From contig CM033121.1 in NCBI GenBank assembly GCA_019321725.1, positions 16,306,001 through 16,370,000 on the forward strand: a stretch of 64,000 nucleotides of DNA, given 5' to 3'. A program made the translations under genes and the position numbers. The notes under the pieces are model-generated. The model worked only from the letters and a program-made list of their open reading frames with translations. It did not search any database and had not been told where the DNA came from. Shown in pieces: positions 20,690 through 31,744 of the stretch; the first letter of the stretch is position 1; each line of letters opens with the position of its first letter. This DNA is from Paulownia fortunei. Taxonomy: Eukaryota; Streptophyta; Magnoliopsida; Lamiales; Paulowniaceae.

Positions 20690-21302
20690 CGTTTTAGGTT
20701 TTTCTATATGAACCTCAGGAAGTTCCTAAAGAGTAGGACCATTGACTAGTCATCTATTGGATTGTAACCCTTTCACTGTGGTCTTTGACTACGAACATAG
20801 TAGTCCTTTGACCTAATGTAGTGGTTTCTTTCTTCGTCTTTTTCCCTATTTTAAACTCATAAGGTTTGAGATTAGAGAAGTTTTTAGAGAGAGATATTTT
20901 TGTGAGAGTTCACTCTCTCATAACCACTGTCTGGATGTCCCACTCTTCAGGAAGTCCTCTAATCACCTTTAACACCATTTTCTTATCGGGTACTCTTTTC
21001 CAAGAGTGGTTGAGTTCATTTACGAGAGTTGTAAACCTCTCATCCATTTCATCTAAGGTCTCTCCTGTCTTTATTTTGAAGTTTTCAAATTTTGGAACTG
21101 CCAATGTGAGCTTGTTCTCATTTATCTTATTTGTTCCTTCACAAATCATGGTGATTTTTTCCCAGATTTTCTTTGCAGTCTAATATTTCTTGATCTTATT
21201 GAACATGACCTTATTAAGAGTTTTGAAAATGATATCATTGCCACGTTGTCAAGATTATTTTTCTTGTAGGCGACCATTCAACTTTTATCTTATTGATGAG
21301 CT
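20690..21302 (-). pseudogene. gag: copia gag (UBN2) core, element D
   Basis: The minus strand gives a 79-codon open frame (21149-20910) with ENKLTLAVPKFENFKIKTGE followed by TLDEMDERFTTLVNELN and VLKVIRGLPEEW, the conserved core of Retrotran_gag/UBN2 proteins. Broken frames extend it on both sides: NDIIFKTLNKVMFNKIKKY upstream and KISLKTFLISNLKPYEFKIG downstream. The gag forms the particle in which reverse transcription takes place. Stops and the LTR insertion make it non-functional. Confidence 0.85.
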
Positions 21303-21875
21303 TGATAAGTGCATATTTTTACATATTTTATATCAATTCTTCTATATTTTCCTTGTTTTGTTCTTGTTAATAATAGATTTTTATTAATTTTGTGTGTGTG
21401 ATAGGATTTTGGGAATCAAAAGATCGAAAATGAGCTAAAACAAAGTTGAAACAAGCATTTTTGGGCCAAATTGACACAGTTCCACTGCGATAGTTTTTGT
21501 ATTTTGGGCATAAATATCTGATCCAAAGCCCTATAGATTTGATTATTAGCTTATTGGAAATATAAGAGATATATATACAACTTTAATGTTGGCAACTTAT
21601 CTCAATTAAATTTATTTCAAAGAGAAAAATTCGGTTAAAGAGTCAAAGGTGCACTAAAACTTCCAAATATGGCAGTCTTTGTATTTTTAGCATAACTTTC
21701 TCCAAAAATGTGATATTGATCTGATTTAAGTGGCCAAAGAAAGATAACAGATATAGATATAATTTTTATGAATAGACTAAAAGCCAATTCATCCTAAAAA
21801 GAGATCAAAAATCAGTTTAAATGGGATGAATAGTGTTAGACTGCTGTTCCGGAGAAGAAGAAAACAATAGCAACG

Positions 21876-21912
21876 ACGCCTAGGCGCCCTATTACGGCGC
21901 CTAGGCGCCATG
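21876..21912. repeat. GCCTAGGCGCC palindrome pair
   Basis: ACGCCTAGGCGCCC, then GGCGCCTAGGCGCC, in otherwise AT-rich LTR sequence. Similar words recur at 49065-49160 and 61855-62035. Confidence 0.8.
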
Positions 21913-22079
21913 CTTACTGTCCTCTTTGGTTCCTAGGCACCATCCGTGTGACAAAATTGATGCTTTTGCTTGGAGTGGTGAAAAGTGGTGATCCTTTACA
22001 CCTTTTAACACATGTTTGTGATATGTATACACTAGATACATATATCATACCACACACATTACATACTTTACAACACACA

Positions 22080-22175
22080 TTACTCACTTTACACAAAATG
22101 CACAACACACCTTACACACTTTACACCAAATGCACAACATATCTTACACACTTTACACCAAATCACATCACTATC
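22080..22175 (+). repeat. 31-bp tandem repeat in solo LTR
   Basis: About three units of CACTTTACACCAAATGCACA-ACACACCTTACA with small changes. They create a threonine-rich chance ORF that is not a gene. Confidence 0.8.
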
Positions 22176-23301
22176 TCACACTTTATAAAAAGACACTATC
22201 CTCTCAACACAACATATTAATTTTCAGATTCACTCACTCTTTATATTCATTCACATTTTGAAAGCACTCTTGGGGTATTGGAGCTTCAAGGAAGACAAAG
22301 TGGAGAGACATGGAGGACAATACATCCATAATCCATCATCAACTTCAACTATCTTCTTCAATTAGTAAGTTTCTTTGACTCCCAATGTTGCTAATTTTTA
22401 TTCTCTTGTCATTTCTTATCATGTTAGGTTAGACTTCCTTCTTGGTTGAGGGTGATTTCAAAGTGCTAGACATGGGTTCTTGTAATTGAATGTTTGATAT
22501 TATTGATCAATTTTTTAATTGAAGTTGTTCATGTTTTTCTATACTTAATGTATGGGTATTTTCTTGCTTTGTTTGGGTGCGCAACCAAATTGGGTATGAG
22601 AACTCCCTACAACTAGATTGGAGATGTTGGATCCATAATTGTCTTAAATTTCTAATCATATGTAGTAACTTGTGATTAATGATTATGAGATATTTTTTTT
22701 AATTGCAATGAAAAACATAACCTAAGTTAAATGACCTGAGCTTGTGTGGTTGTTGCTTAGATCAATCTATCTTTCTTGTTTTAATGCATCCATTGGATTA
22801 AATCTAGAGAGCTTGTTCTAGGTTATTTGGTGGGTAGAGAATTAGATAGAGTTTATTCTATCTAACGAACAACTAAGGAAAGATTGGGGTAGTAGAGCTT
22901 GTTATTATTTAAAGTTGATAATTTCATTGACAAATTGTTCGTAATATTGATATGAAATTACAACCCATTGTCTAGTGGCGGTGAATGAAACCTCAGCCAA
23001 CTTTAATCAATTATTGATTGTTATTTTGATTTTGATTATTTTATATTTTAATTAGTTTTAATTTTTACGACTTAGTTACTCAAATCAACCCCCTCCAACT
23101 GTTTGTTGTTTATTTTTAGAGTTTACTTGTTGAGTCTTAATTTTAGGTTAGTAATTTTGAAGTTAAAATTCTTAGTTAGTTGAGTCGATAGTAAATCAAT
23201 TAGCCTTAATTCTCATGGGATTGACTCTTACTCACTCTATACTCGTTAAAAACTTATTGAAGAGTAAGGTTTAAATTTGATAGGCCTACGACAACCGACC
23301 A

Positions 23302-23480
23302 TAGCTCATTATATCGCATGATCTATCTTTGTGATTCTTAGTGGTCCTTTTTGTAATACTGTCTAGACATCTTCGTCTAATACTAACAAACATGCATCCA
23401 TACAAATCTTCTGATCATCATATTCATCAATATAAAACATAGGAACTCTCGATATGCTATCCATATTCTTTATGATGAGA
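23302..23480 (-). pseudogene. gag: copia gag N-terminus, element D
   Basis: On the minus strand it reads RVPMFYIDEYDDQKICMDAC followed by a stop-containing VLQKGPLRITKI. This matches the opening of SIRE/Tork gag proteins (RxPxFxxxNFxxWKxxMxAYL, then VxKGPxxIT). It is separated from the gag core by the solo LTR. Confidence 0.7.
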
Positions 23481-23564
23481 AATGAGTATAAGTCCTCAAA
23501 AAAATCAGATCTAATTCAAATAATGAGATTTATAAAACATAATATAAATTTTGATAAGTCAATT

Positions 23565-23576
23565 GCTCTTATACCA
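23565..23576 (-). promoter_or_regulatory. Primer-binding site of element D
   Basis: Minus-strand TGGTATAAGAGC, two bases from the LTR terminus GGGACCAACA. One change (C to A) from the TGGTATCAGAGC consensus for initiator Met-tRNA. Confidence 0.8.
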
Positions 23577-23578
23577 CT

Positions 23579-24139
23579 TGTTGGTCCCAGGTGGCATGAA
23601 AGGATCTAGAGGTGAGGTGAATAGACCTTTCAAAACTTTCACTGAATCTTAAAGTCTTTTATGAAATGCCAATTTTAAACTTTATACTCAATTTTTTTCA
23701 AAATACTGGCACCTAGTTTTAGTTTAGTGAGATATAAACCAAGTTCTCATTGAGATGTTTCAATGAGTGTAAACATTTAAAAATAACTCAATGAACTTCA
23801 AAGTTATGCAGTGGAAATATTATTTAGACAATTGAATGCATAGTCATCATTTTGTATATGCAATTTAAGTAAGATAAACAAATAAACACAACTGCTAGTC
23901 AACAAACAAACAAGTAAAATAAATGGTTGGAATGTAAAGTGCGGAAAAGTAAATGACACAATAATGTTACAGTGGTTTGAAGGTGGGGTAATCCTTCAAC
24001 TACACTCAACTCCTATCACATAAAAGGAATCAAGTAGAAAAATTAAGATTTATAACCAAGTCCCTTAGTTCCCAAAATTAAGTCTCTGAAATCTTCTCAG
24101 GCTCTCGTTCCCTAAACTTCACTGATACTGCAACCTAGT
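23579..24139 (-). repeat. LTR of element D, part 1
   Basis: Terminus TGTTGGTCCC in plus-strand view. Continues beyond copy B at 34625. The CTAGT at 24135-24139 is the target-site duplication of copy B. Confidence 0.75.
24135..24139. repeat. Target-site duplication CTAGT, left of copy B
   Basis: CTAGT precedes the LTR start TGTGATACCC at 24140 and an identical CTAGT follows the other LTR at 34620-34624. Confidence 0.95.
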
Positions 24140-27017
24140 TGTGATACCCGAGCCTCTTACTACTCACATGGCCAAATATGATTCATGCATTACATGTTAA
24201 TTTTATATGCTATTTGCATTTCTATTGGCATTGCATAATTTATTTCATTTTATACGATATTCTTGAATATTAAACTTAATTCTGAAGCTCTTGCACGATA
24301 TTAGTTATTGAATTTCTTATCTAAGTAGTTGATTTTATATTGAAATAAGAAGAAAATGAGGTTGATCAATATTAGATATAGATGGGATATATAGGTTATA
24401 ATTTTGGAAGTGTTAAAAGTGTTACTAGTAACCTTATACGGTTTAATTTGATTTGATCAAGTTATTTCAAAAGTATATATTTGTAAATTAGCATACTTGG
24501 GATATTGGACATGATATAATATGATTTAAGTGTCATATTACAAGGCCCTTATGTGCATATGATTTTAGAAATGCAAACTAGATAATTCTTTAAGAATCGG
24601 ATGCGAATCGGTTTGGAGATCGAATGAACGGACGTAGGAATTACCTATGGAATGAATGGTGATTAAGATAGGTTGAAACCAAATAAAAATAGATGAGACA
24701 CACAAGATTAGGGCTGCAAGATAAGAGAGAAAATTAGATTTGCCATTTACTTGCCACCTCATGCTTTCTTATTAAGCTTAAGCTAACATCTCAAGCTAAC
24801 ACCTCAAACCCTTCACCCTTAAGCAACGACCAGACCCTCATTTCAGCCATTTTCATCTTCCAAACACACACCTTAAGGTCTCCAAGTGATCCAAATTGAT
24901 TCCAAATTGAAATAAAAGCAAGAAAAGCAAAGAAGAAGTGATTACCATCAAGTTAGCCTCAAAATCTGCATAGGTAACACTTATCTACGGTTTTGCCTTT
25001 GGTTTTTCAGATTATTATCAATGGTTTTATGGTTTATTAAGATTTCAATATCTCTTATAAAAGTGTTAGGATGTTTTTAGTTAGACTTTGGTGTTCAAAG
25101 AAAGGGGTTTTGATCACAAACACTTAATAGGAAATACTTGTGGCAGAAACTGCATCTTACTGTTTTCTTGTGTTTTAGGCTTCAAAAGTGTATGGTATGT
25201 TGAATAAAACCTATAATTATTATCATTTACATGACCATATATGAGTTAAGAGTATTGGAATGAAGTTTTATCAGTTTGAAATTGAAATAGAGAATGATAT
25301 TGGAGAAACACTCAAACTGCCAAAATAGCAAAATCTGTTTTGGTGTGCTGTGAAGGAAACTGAATTAAGGGAGCTAAATCCATTAATTTTGGTAATAATA
25401 TGACCTGGTTGTCTCCTTATATATGATATCTAAGTATGGTGAAAATGTTGGAGTGATTGAATATACTTAAGGGTGCAAAACCATCAATGTCATGAAGTGT
25501 GCAAAACTGTTACGGTAGGAAACAATCTGTTTCAGTATGTCGTGAAGAGAGCTGAACTTGGAAGCTATATCCGTGATTTTTAGCAATTCTATGATATGGT
25601 TACATTTATATATATGTTATATAAGTGTGGTAAAAATTTGGGAGTGATTGGATATGCTTAGGGATGTTAAAATTATCATGCAACTAAACTTGACAGCAAG
25701 AAAATATGAAAATGTGAATCTGCCACATTTGATCACTTAGCATGTTTCAACCTTGATATGTTGCTATTTCGTGTTAACAATTAGGTACATGCTATTAGAG
25801 TTATAATACTTCAATTACATGATGTTTGCATCCATTTAAGATGAGAAATTGAGGTATTTGAGGGGCTATATTGGGTTCTAGTTTGTGAAAGCTTGATTGT
25901 TAGCTTATAGCTTGGTGTTTAAGGTCTAGTATGAGATTTTGTGCTTTCAACTTGCCAAATTGGGAATGGTGCTTGATGTTGGGTAATATTACAGGCTATT
26001 TTACATCTAAGGTTGGAGAGGAATACTAAACAAATTTAGACTAAGCCACCAATCAAGTGAAAGGTAAGTAAAGATTCATTTGCAACTACAATGCATAAAC
26101 ATAGTAGATGTGTGAATTATATGTAATATCATAAATCATATGTGCATAGTAGAGGGCTCTCCATTGAGCATACATACATGGGCATTGTCATTAGCACGTG
26201 CATGCATCATATACTAGCATTGTGATAAATCTTGCATTGCACGGCATGATTCAGAGAAAGGAAAATGTTTTGTTGACCACTACTAGTGTACCGAAGCATG
26301 CATGGATTTGCATGGTATTATGCATGGATTTGCAGGTTCGCGTGCATGGATTTGCATGCGTATGAGTATGCATGGATTTGCATGCTTATATGATTATTGG
26401 CCATTGGATTATGGCGGTATACAGAGCTCTTTTTCGGTGCATGAGATAGTAGCGTTGGTCAGGGGCCCAAGAAAGAAATGATTTTGAGAGAAATATTTTG
26501 ATGCATAAAATTGCATTGTGAGCATAGCATTTTGAGTTGCATGACTTGATATTGTGGATTATTCTTGACATGCATAATCTTTACTTGCTGAGCGTTAGCT
26601 CATATAGTTTATGCATTGTAGGTGAGTACAATGATACTTGAAGCATCTTTGGCTGGCTGGTCGGCTGTTGGAGCTCCTGCAGGTGTTTGAGGAGTGTGTA
26701 CATGGATGACGACCTGTTGGGCTATTTTGTTGGCTTGTTATATTTTGAGTCTGGTGTATTATGTTTTTAAAGATTGGTACTATATTTCTCTTTTAAAACT
26801 TTACTGTAAATAAGTATGTAAATATTGTGGTCGTTGTGGGTGTTGTGTTTTTATATAAATACTGATCCTTCTATTTTAAACAGGGTTGTGTATGTAAGAA
26901 GTGATTTAGCTTTTCTTAAAATGTTACAAAAAAATAAAATATTCCATGTATGCACACAGGTTCTATCATGTCATATTATACAATATATATGGTTGTGTAG
27001 GAAATGGGGGTGTTACA
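24140..27017 (+). repeat. 5' LTR of copy B (2878 bp)
   Basis: TGTGATACCCGAGCC to GGGGGTGTTACA. It contains the ATGCATGGATTTGCA array (26296-26384) and a conserved TATATAAATA. Confidence 0.97.
26852..26861 (+). promoter_or_regulatory. Candidate TATA box in chromovirus LTR
   Basis: TATATAAATA about 155 bp before the LTR end. It is kept in all four LTR copies here (near 4390, 26852, 34457 and 61522) while flanking bases vary. Position and conservation suggest the element promoter; the transcription start is not shown. Confidence 0.45.
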
Positions 27018-27020
27018 GAG

Positions 27021-27032
27021 TGGTATCAGAGC
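27021..27032 (+). promoter_or_regulatory. Primer-binding site of copy B
   Basis: TGGTATCAGAGC three bases after the LTR end (GAG spacer), complementary to the 3' end of initiator tRNA-Met. Confidence 0.93.
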
Positions 27033-27188
27033 CCAGGTCTTGATTCTGTAGACTGTCCATGTACATAACCTTTGAAACTTGCAGAGCGCAGCCATGCCAG
27101 TAAGTTTTATATTATCATATATTGCATTTCATATTTCATAAATTATATTGGTCATATGTTGTCAAACTTGTATAAACAGCGCTGCAAA
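27033..27188 (+). other. Untranslated leader of copy B
   Basis: Short leader between the priming site and the first Met of gag; no other feature seen. Confidence 0.6.
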
Positions 27189-28230
27189 ATGGTGAGAACT
27201 CGTGGTGAGAGCAGGTGGTGCCAGAGCACAGAGGAATGAGACACCCATCCCGGTTAATGATCGAGATACCATGATTAATCGGTTAACAGAATTGATTGAA
27301 CGACAGTCCGAACAGATTCAACATTGATTCGGCAGAGGGATAATGGTGAGCAACCACGGGTGGAGGTAAACCAACAGCGGGCAGACTATATATATATGGT
27401 GGGAGAACGATTTCGGAGACTAGATCCCCCAACATTTGAGGATGCTATTGATCCTACCGCTGCAGAGGACTGGTTGAGGACCCTGGAGAACATGTTCCAG
27501 TATAGCAGGGTGCCAGTAGAGGAGAGGGTAATGTGTGCCACTTTCATGCTTCACGGTAGTGCAGGGCATTGGTGGGACATGATTAGCAGTATAGAGGACA
27601 TTACTACCATGAGCTGGGATAGATTCAAGGAGTTATTCCGAAACAAATATTTCACAGCTCAGTTCGCATGATGAAGATGAACGAGTTTTACAACTGCGAC
27701 AAGGAGCGATGACTGTTGGGGAATATATTCGTAAATTTGAACAACTGTCCAGGTTTTGCTACGCACATGGTCAGCACTGAAGTACTGAAAGTAGAGAGAT
27801 TTCTGGAGGGTTTGAGGCAGAGTTATACCGGGATGTGAATATGGCGGGTACTCAAGGGGTGACATTTTCACAGGTGGCTGAGAGGGCGTTGGTAGCAGAA
27901 CAGGCTGAATTGAGAATCGTTCGTGCACATGAGGCTCGACAGCAATTCAGACAGCAGGGACAGAGATGGACTATGGGCAAAAGAGGCCATTCCAAATGCA
28001 GAAGCCGCCATCCAAATACAGAAGCCGGGATTTAAATTTCAAGGAGAACAAGGCCAACAACAAGAAGGTCAAAATAAGAGGCCCACGGTTCGAACAAAAG
28101 AAGCACCAATGCCAGAAGTTGTGTGTCAGAAAATGTGGTAATCGACATACTGGAGGCTGCTATATAGAAACCAGGACGTGTTTTCGATGTGGAATACCGG
28201 GACATATTGCTAAATTTTGCCCAGGTAAAT
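27189..28230 (+). pseudogene. gag: gag polyprotein with CCHC zinc knuckle (copy B)
   Basis: The probable start is ATG at 27189 (MVRTRGES). After frame changes the capsid part is open at 27324-27671 with LDPPTFEDAIDPTAAEDWLR, LHGSAGHWWDM and MSWDRFKELFRNKYF, the retrotransposon gag core. It continues in other frames with LRQGAMTVGEYIRKFEQLSR (about 27690-27760) and VTFSQVAERALVAEQAE. The zinc knuckle C-F-R-C-G-I-P-G-H-I-A-K-F-C (about 28179-28221) has all four ligands, unlike copy A. It is preceded by KCGNRHTGGCYIETRTC. Frame breaks near 27300, 27670 and 27775. In the family, Gag builds the cytoplasmic particle and binds element RNA. Confidence 0.9.
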
Positions 28231-28265
28231 AGAATCAGACCATCCAAAAGAATGTACCAGCCAAG

Positions 28266-28930
28266 GTGTTCACCATGACCAGGGCGGATGCAGAAGCAAA
28301 TCCATCGTATGTAACAGGTACACTTTTATTTTCTAGCGTTCCAACACTTGTATTATTGATTCTGGAGCCAACGCATTCATTTGCATCCACTGAGTACGTG
28401 AAGAGGCTGGGTAGAATACCAGATGTAGCAGAAATCAGTTATAGTGTAATAGTTCCCTCTGGAGATGCTAGACAGACCAATCGGATTTTAAGAGCTTGTG
28501 CTATACTTGTTGAAGGTAGAGAATTACATGCTGATTTGATTGTACTGGATATGGAATGATTATGATGTTATTTTGGGCATGGATTGGTTGTCAAAGTATG
28601 GGGCTACTATCAACTGTAAGGAAAAGACGGTGACATTTCAACTTTCTGGGAAAGAGTCTTTCACATTTGCCAGCATTGTGAAGAATTTCAGATTTCCTAT
28701 GATTTCAGCAGTGAAGGCACAACGATTACTCGATGATGGTTGCGAAGGGTACTTGGTGAGTGTCATGAACATTGAGGAACAACACCCACCAACTCTGAGT
28801 GAAAAACCAGTGGTACGGGAATATACTGAAGTATTCCCAGATGATCTCCCGGGACTGCACCAGATCGTGAAATAAAGTTTGTTATTGACATACAACCAGG
28901 AACATCTTCAATCTCAAAAACTCCCTACAA
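28266..28930 (+). pseudogene. retropepsin-like protease (copy B)
   Basis: Matches copy A protease (317-1000). The active-site segment is out of frame over about 25 bases: one T is lost in the ATTATT(T)GATT run and one A is gained in CCAACG. The DNA still shows GATTCTGGAGCC (D-S-G-A) in the right register. A gained G at about 28554 shifts frame before NDYDVILGMDWLSKYGA. Another shift at about 28860 precedes the RT. The catalytic triplet is intact at DNA level, where copy A has D-F-G. Confidence 0.87.
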
Positions 28931-28931
28931 A

Positions 28932-29640
28932 ATGGCTCCATTGGAGTTGAAAGAATTGAAAGTACAATTACAAGACTTGTTGGACAAGGGATTCATCAGA
29001 CCGAGCTTTTCACCTTGGGGAGCACCAATTCTATTTGTACGTAAGAAGGATGGCACCATGAGACTGTGCATCGATTATCGAGAGTTGAACAGGGTCACAA
29101 TTAAGAATAAGTATCCGTTACCCAGAATCGATGATTTATTTGACCAGCTTCAGGGTGCCGCAATATTTTCAAAGATTGACTTACGCTCTGGGTACCATCA
29201 ATTGAAAATAAAGGAAGAGGATATCCCCAAGACGGCATTTAGTAACAAGATATGGCACTATGAATTTTTTGGTGATGCCATTTGGATTGACTAACGCTCC
29301 AGCAGCATTCATGGATCTGATGAACAGAGTGTTTAAAGAATTTCTGGATAAATTTGTTATTGTGTTCATAGATGACATTCTAGTTTACTCCAGAACTAAA
29401 GAAGAACATGCCGCACATTTAACACAAGTACTAGAGGTCCTGAAAGTGAAGCAGTTGTACGCCAAATTCAAGAAATGCGAGTTCTGGTTGGATCGTGTGG
29501 TATTCTTGGGACATGTTATATCAGGAGCGGGAATATCAGTAGATCCAAGTAAAGTTGAAGCTATCAACAACTGGATGCAACCTACTAATCCTTCAGAGGT
29601 GCGCAGTTTTCTGGGTTTAGCTGGATATTACCGAAGATTT
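28932..29640 (+). pseudogene. reverse transcriptase (copy B)
   Basis: [20 protein letters not shown] opens the RT. Then come [65 protein letters not shown] and [15 protein letters not shown]. All catalytic Asp residues are present (KIDL, FIDD). One-base indels near 29233, 29245 and 29265 shift the frame between the first two open pieces and the FIDD piece (29260-29673). Compared with copy A, YY-RRF is intact. Confidence 0.93.
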
Positions 29641-30180
29641 GTGGAGGGGTCTCCAAGATTGCAATGCCATTGACACAATTAACCAGAAAAGGGGTGATGT
29701 TTAGATGGACAGATATGTGTGAGCGAAGTTTCCAGGAGCTGAAAAAAGGGCTGACTTCAGCACCTATTCTCTCAATTCCATCAGGTACGGGAGGATTCGT
29801 AATTTACAGTGACGCATCGAAGAATGGATTAGGATGTGTACTGATGCAGAATGGCAAAGTAATTGCGTATGCATCCAGACAACTTAAAAGAGTATGAAAA
29901 GAATTACCCACGCACGACTTGGAACTTGCTGCTGTAGTATTTGCGCTTAAAATATGGAGGCACTATTTATATGGCGAACGGTGCGAGATCTTTACTGATC
30001 ACAAGAGCCTCAAATACTTCTTCACACAGAAAGAGTTGAATATGCGGCAGCGAAGATGGCTAGAACTGGTAAAAGATTATGATTGTGTGATCAATTACCA
30101 CCCAGGTAAAGCCAACGTTGTAGCTGATGCATTGAGCCGAAAAAATCCACACAAAGTACAATGGCGATGGCTTTAATTCA
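29641..30180 (+). pseudogene. RNase H (copy B)
   Basis: Open pieces 29664-29897 and 29919-30176 cover the domain: [18 protein letters not shown] (first Asp), then a one-base gain in AAAAGAG near 29885, then [19 protein letters not shown] (Glu), [13 protein letters not shown] (Asp) and [12 protein letters not shown]. RNase H removes the RNA template during reverse transcription. An extra A in GAAAAAATCC near 30140 shifts the frame again. Confidence 0.92.
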
Positions 30181-30200
30181 GAAAATCGGAACTGAATGAT

Positions 30201-31358
30201 TTGCAGAAAATGAATATAGAGATTTTACAGACAGGAGTAATAGAGGCAAAGTTGGCAGCCCTGACGCTTCAGCCTACGCTAATTGATAGGATCAAACAGG
30301 GACAACGAGATGATGAATATCTCATCAATATGAGAAAATATGTTGCTGCAGGGAAGTCTACTGAATTCAAGATGACTCAGGATGATATTTTTCAATTTAG
30401 AGGGCGGTTTTGTGTGCCAAATATTGATAACATTCGGGAAGACATTTTAAAAGAGGCACATTCAACCCCTTATTCAGTACATCCAGGGGCTACTAAGATG
30501 TATAGAGACTTGAAATCGCATTATTGGTGGCCGGGTATGAAAAAGAACATCGCCCAGCATGTGGAGCAATGTTTAACATGTCAGCAAATAAAGGCCGAAC
30601 ATCAAAGACCCGCAGGGACTTTACAACCTCTACTTATTCCAGAATGGAAATGGGAAAGGATCACCATGGATTTCGTAACTGGTTTGCCAAAGACTACTAA
30701 GAGTCATGATGCTATTTGGGTTATCGTCGATAGATTGACCAAGTCTGCTCATTTCCTTCCCATATGTTCTACCTATTCCATGGATCGCTATGCCCAATTA
30801 TACATTCAGGAGATTGTCAGACTTCATGGTGTGCCATTGTCTATTGTTTCTGATAGAGATTCAAGATTTTTGTCTACTTTTTGGAGGAGTTTACACAAAG
30901 CTTTGGGAACACAATTATCATTCAGTACAGCATATCATCCTCAGACGGATGGGCAATCTGAACGAACAATACAGACGTTGGAGGATATGCTCAGAGCCTG
31001 TGTATTAGACTTCCAAGGTCAGTGGAGTAAATTCCTACCTTTGGTGGAGTTTTCGTACAACAACAGCTATCAGACTAGCATTGGAATGGCTCCCTATGAA
31101 GCATTGTATGGCAGAAAATGTAGGTCTCCGATACACTGGGATGAAGTTGGTGAGAAGAAACTTTTGGGCCCAGATATGATTCGAGAGATGACAGAAGCCG
31201 TGTTACAGATTCGACAAAGAATACAAACTGCCCAAAATCGACAGAAAAGTTATGCAGATCGACGAAGAAGGGCGTTGGAGTTTGCGATAGGAGATCAGGT
31301 GTTTTTGAAAGTAGCACCAATGAAGGGCATCATGCGGTTTGGAAGAAAGGAAAATTGA
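30201..31358 (+). CDS. Integrase, open for 386 codons (copy B)
   Basis: The longest intact stretch of the element. It has the HHCC zinc domain ([23 protein letters not shown]), and the core with [17 protein letters not shown] (Asp), [17 protein letters not shown] (Asp) and [16 protein letters not shown] (Glu). Then comes the GRKCRSPIHWDEVGE block and the start of the C-terminal module. All DD35E residues and zinc ligands are present. The frame leaves at about 31345, where an A is missing in GGAAGAAAGG compared with copy A. The ORF start at 30201 is an internal Met of the polyprotein. Integrase inserts the DNA copy in the nucleus. Confidence 0.93.
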   Translation: MQKMNIEILQTGVIEAKLAALTLQPTLIDRIKQGQRDDEYLINMRKYVAAGKSTEFKMTQDDIFQFRGRFCVPNIDNIREDILKEAHSTPYSVHPGATKMYRDLKSHYWWPGMKKNIAQHVEQCLTCQQIKAEHQRPAGTLQPLLIPEWKWERITMDFVTGLPKTTKSHDAIWVIVDRLTKSAHFLPICSTYSMDRYAQLYIQEIVRLHGVPLSIVSDRDSRFLSTFWRSLHKALGTQLSFSTAYHPQTDGQSERTIQTLEDMLRACVLDFQGQWSKFLPLVEFSYNNSYQTSIGMAPYEALYGRKCRSPIHWDEVGEKKLLGPDMIREMTEAVLQIRQRIQTAQNRQKSYADRRRRALEFAIGDQVFLKVAPMKGIMRFGRKEN

Positions 31359-31708
31359 GTCCCAGATACATTGGCCCATTCTCGGTGATTGAAAGAATTG
31401 GTGATGTTTCTTACAGACTAGATCTGCCAACATCTATGTCCCAAATACACAATGTATTTCATGTGTCTATGCTGAGGAAATATATTGCTAATCCTTCTCA
31501 CATTCTGAAGAATGAACTAGTGGAATTAAAGACAGATTTGAGCTACGAAGAAAAGCCTGTACAGATTTTATTACGAGAGCAGCTGAAGAAATAAACAATA
31601 AACAGATTCTTGGTTAAAGTGTTATGGAGAAACCAATTAGTAGAAGAGGCCACTTGGGAAAGAGAGGATGAAATGAGAACTAAGTATCCTGAACTTTTTG
31701 GTAAGTGA
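31355..31708 (+). pseudogene. Integrase GPY/F module and chromodomain-like tail (copy B)
   Basis: MSPRYIGPFSVIERIGDVSY opens the end module. HNVFHVSMLRKYIANPSHIL follows, then EEKPVQILLREQLKK and a TAA at 31592. In frame after it comes FLVKVLWRNQLVEEATWERE followed by DEMRTKYPELFGK and TGA at 31706-31708. The V-x-W-x-N/G-x-x-x-E-E-A-T-W-E pattern is the core of the chromodomain at the integrase end of Tekay/Del-type chromoviruses, thought to guide insertion into heterochromatin. The aromatic cage is not fully present, as in group II chromodomains (from memory). Confidence 0.82.
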
Positions 31709-31731
31709 AATTTCGGGGATGAAATTTTTAT

Positions 31732-31744
31732 AAGGAGGGGAGGA
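31732..31744 (+). promoter_or_regulatory. Polypurine tract of copy B
   Basis: AAGGAGGGGAGGA directly before the 3' LTR start TGTGATACCC; plus-strand priming site. Confidence 0.9.

Larger units (their letters stand above)
21303..23301 (+). mobile_element. Solo LTR, Ty3/gypsy (Tat/Ogre- or Athila-like), with near-perfect TSD
   Basis: Starts TGATAAGTGCATATTTTTACA and ends CTACGACAACCGACCA. It is flanked by GAGCT (21298-21302) and TAGCT (23302-23306), one mismatch. Removing it rejoins the gag of element D. The start and the end (GGTTTAAATTTGATAGGCCTACGACA) are of a kind common in plant Tat/Athila-group LTRs; this assignment is from memory and tentative. It contains a GGCGCC/CCTAGG island (21876-21912) and a 31-bp tandem repeat. 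No pol sequence or second LTR is inside, so it is a solo LTR. Orientation is not proven. Confidence 0.75.
20690..24139 (-). mobile_element. Ty1/copia element D (SIRE/Tork-like), 5' part
   Basis: On the minus strand: LTR (from 24139 leftwards to 23579, further LTR at 34620-34935), priming site, gag N-terminus (about 23480-23302) and gag core (21302-20690). The LTR end region carries CTATTCACCTCACCTCTAG next to GGGACCAACA, close to the CACCCCCCTCT...GG-ACCAACA end of SIRE/Tork elements. A solo LTR (21303-23301) interrupts gag, and chromovirus copy B interrupts the LTR. The pol region is not found in this orientation. Confidence 0.75.

Noticed and set aside
21948..22220. 90-codon ORF rich in Thr, His and Tyr
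   Set aside because: It is made by the 31-bp tandem repeat in the solo LTR; repeats of this length in one frame give low-complexity chance ORFs.
26386..26571. Identical 61-codon minus-strand ORFs in both LTRs of copy B (also 33990-34175)
   Set aside because: They are the same LTR sequence duplicated by reverse transcription, so identity says nothing about coding. No domain is recognised and copy A does not keep the frame.
28340..31350. Programmed frameshifts in copy B polyprotein
   Set aside because: The shifts are too many, lie within domains, and are absent from copy A; indel error or mutation is the simpler view.
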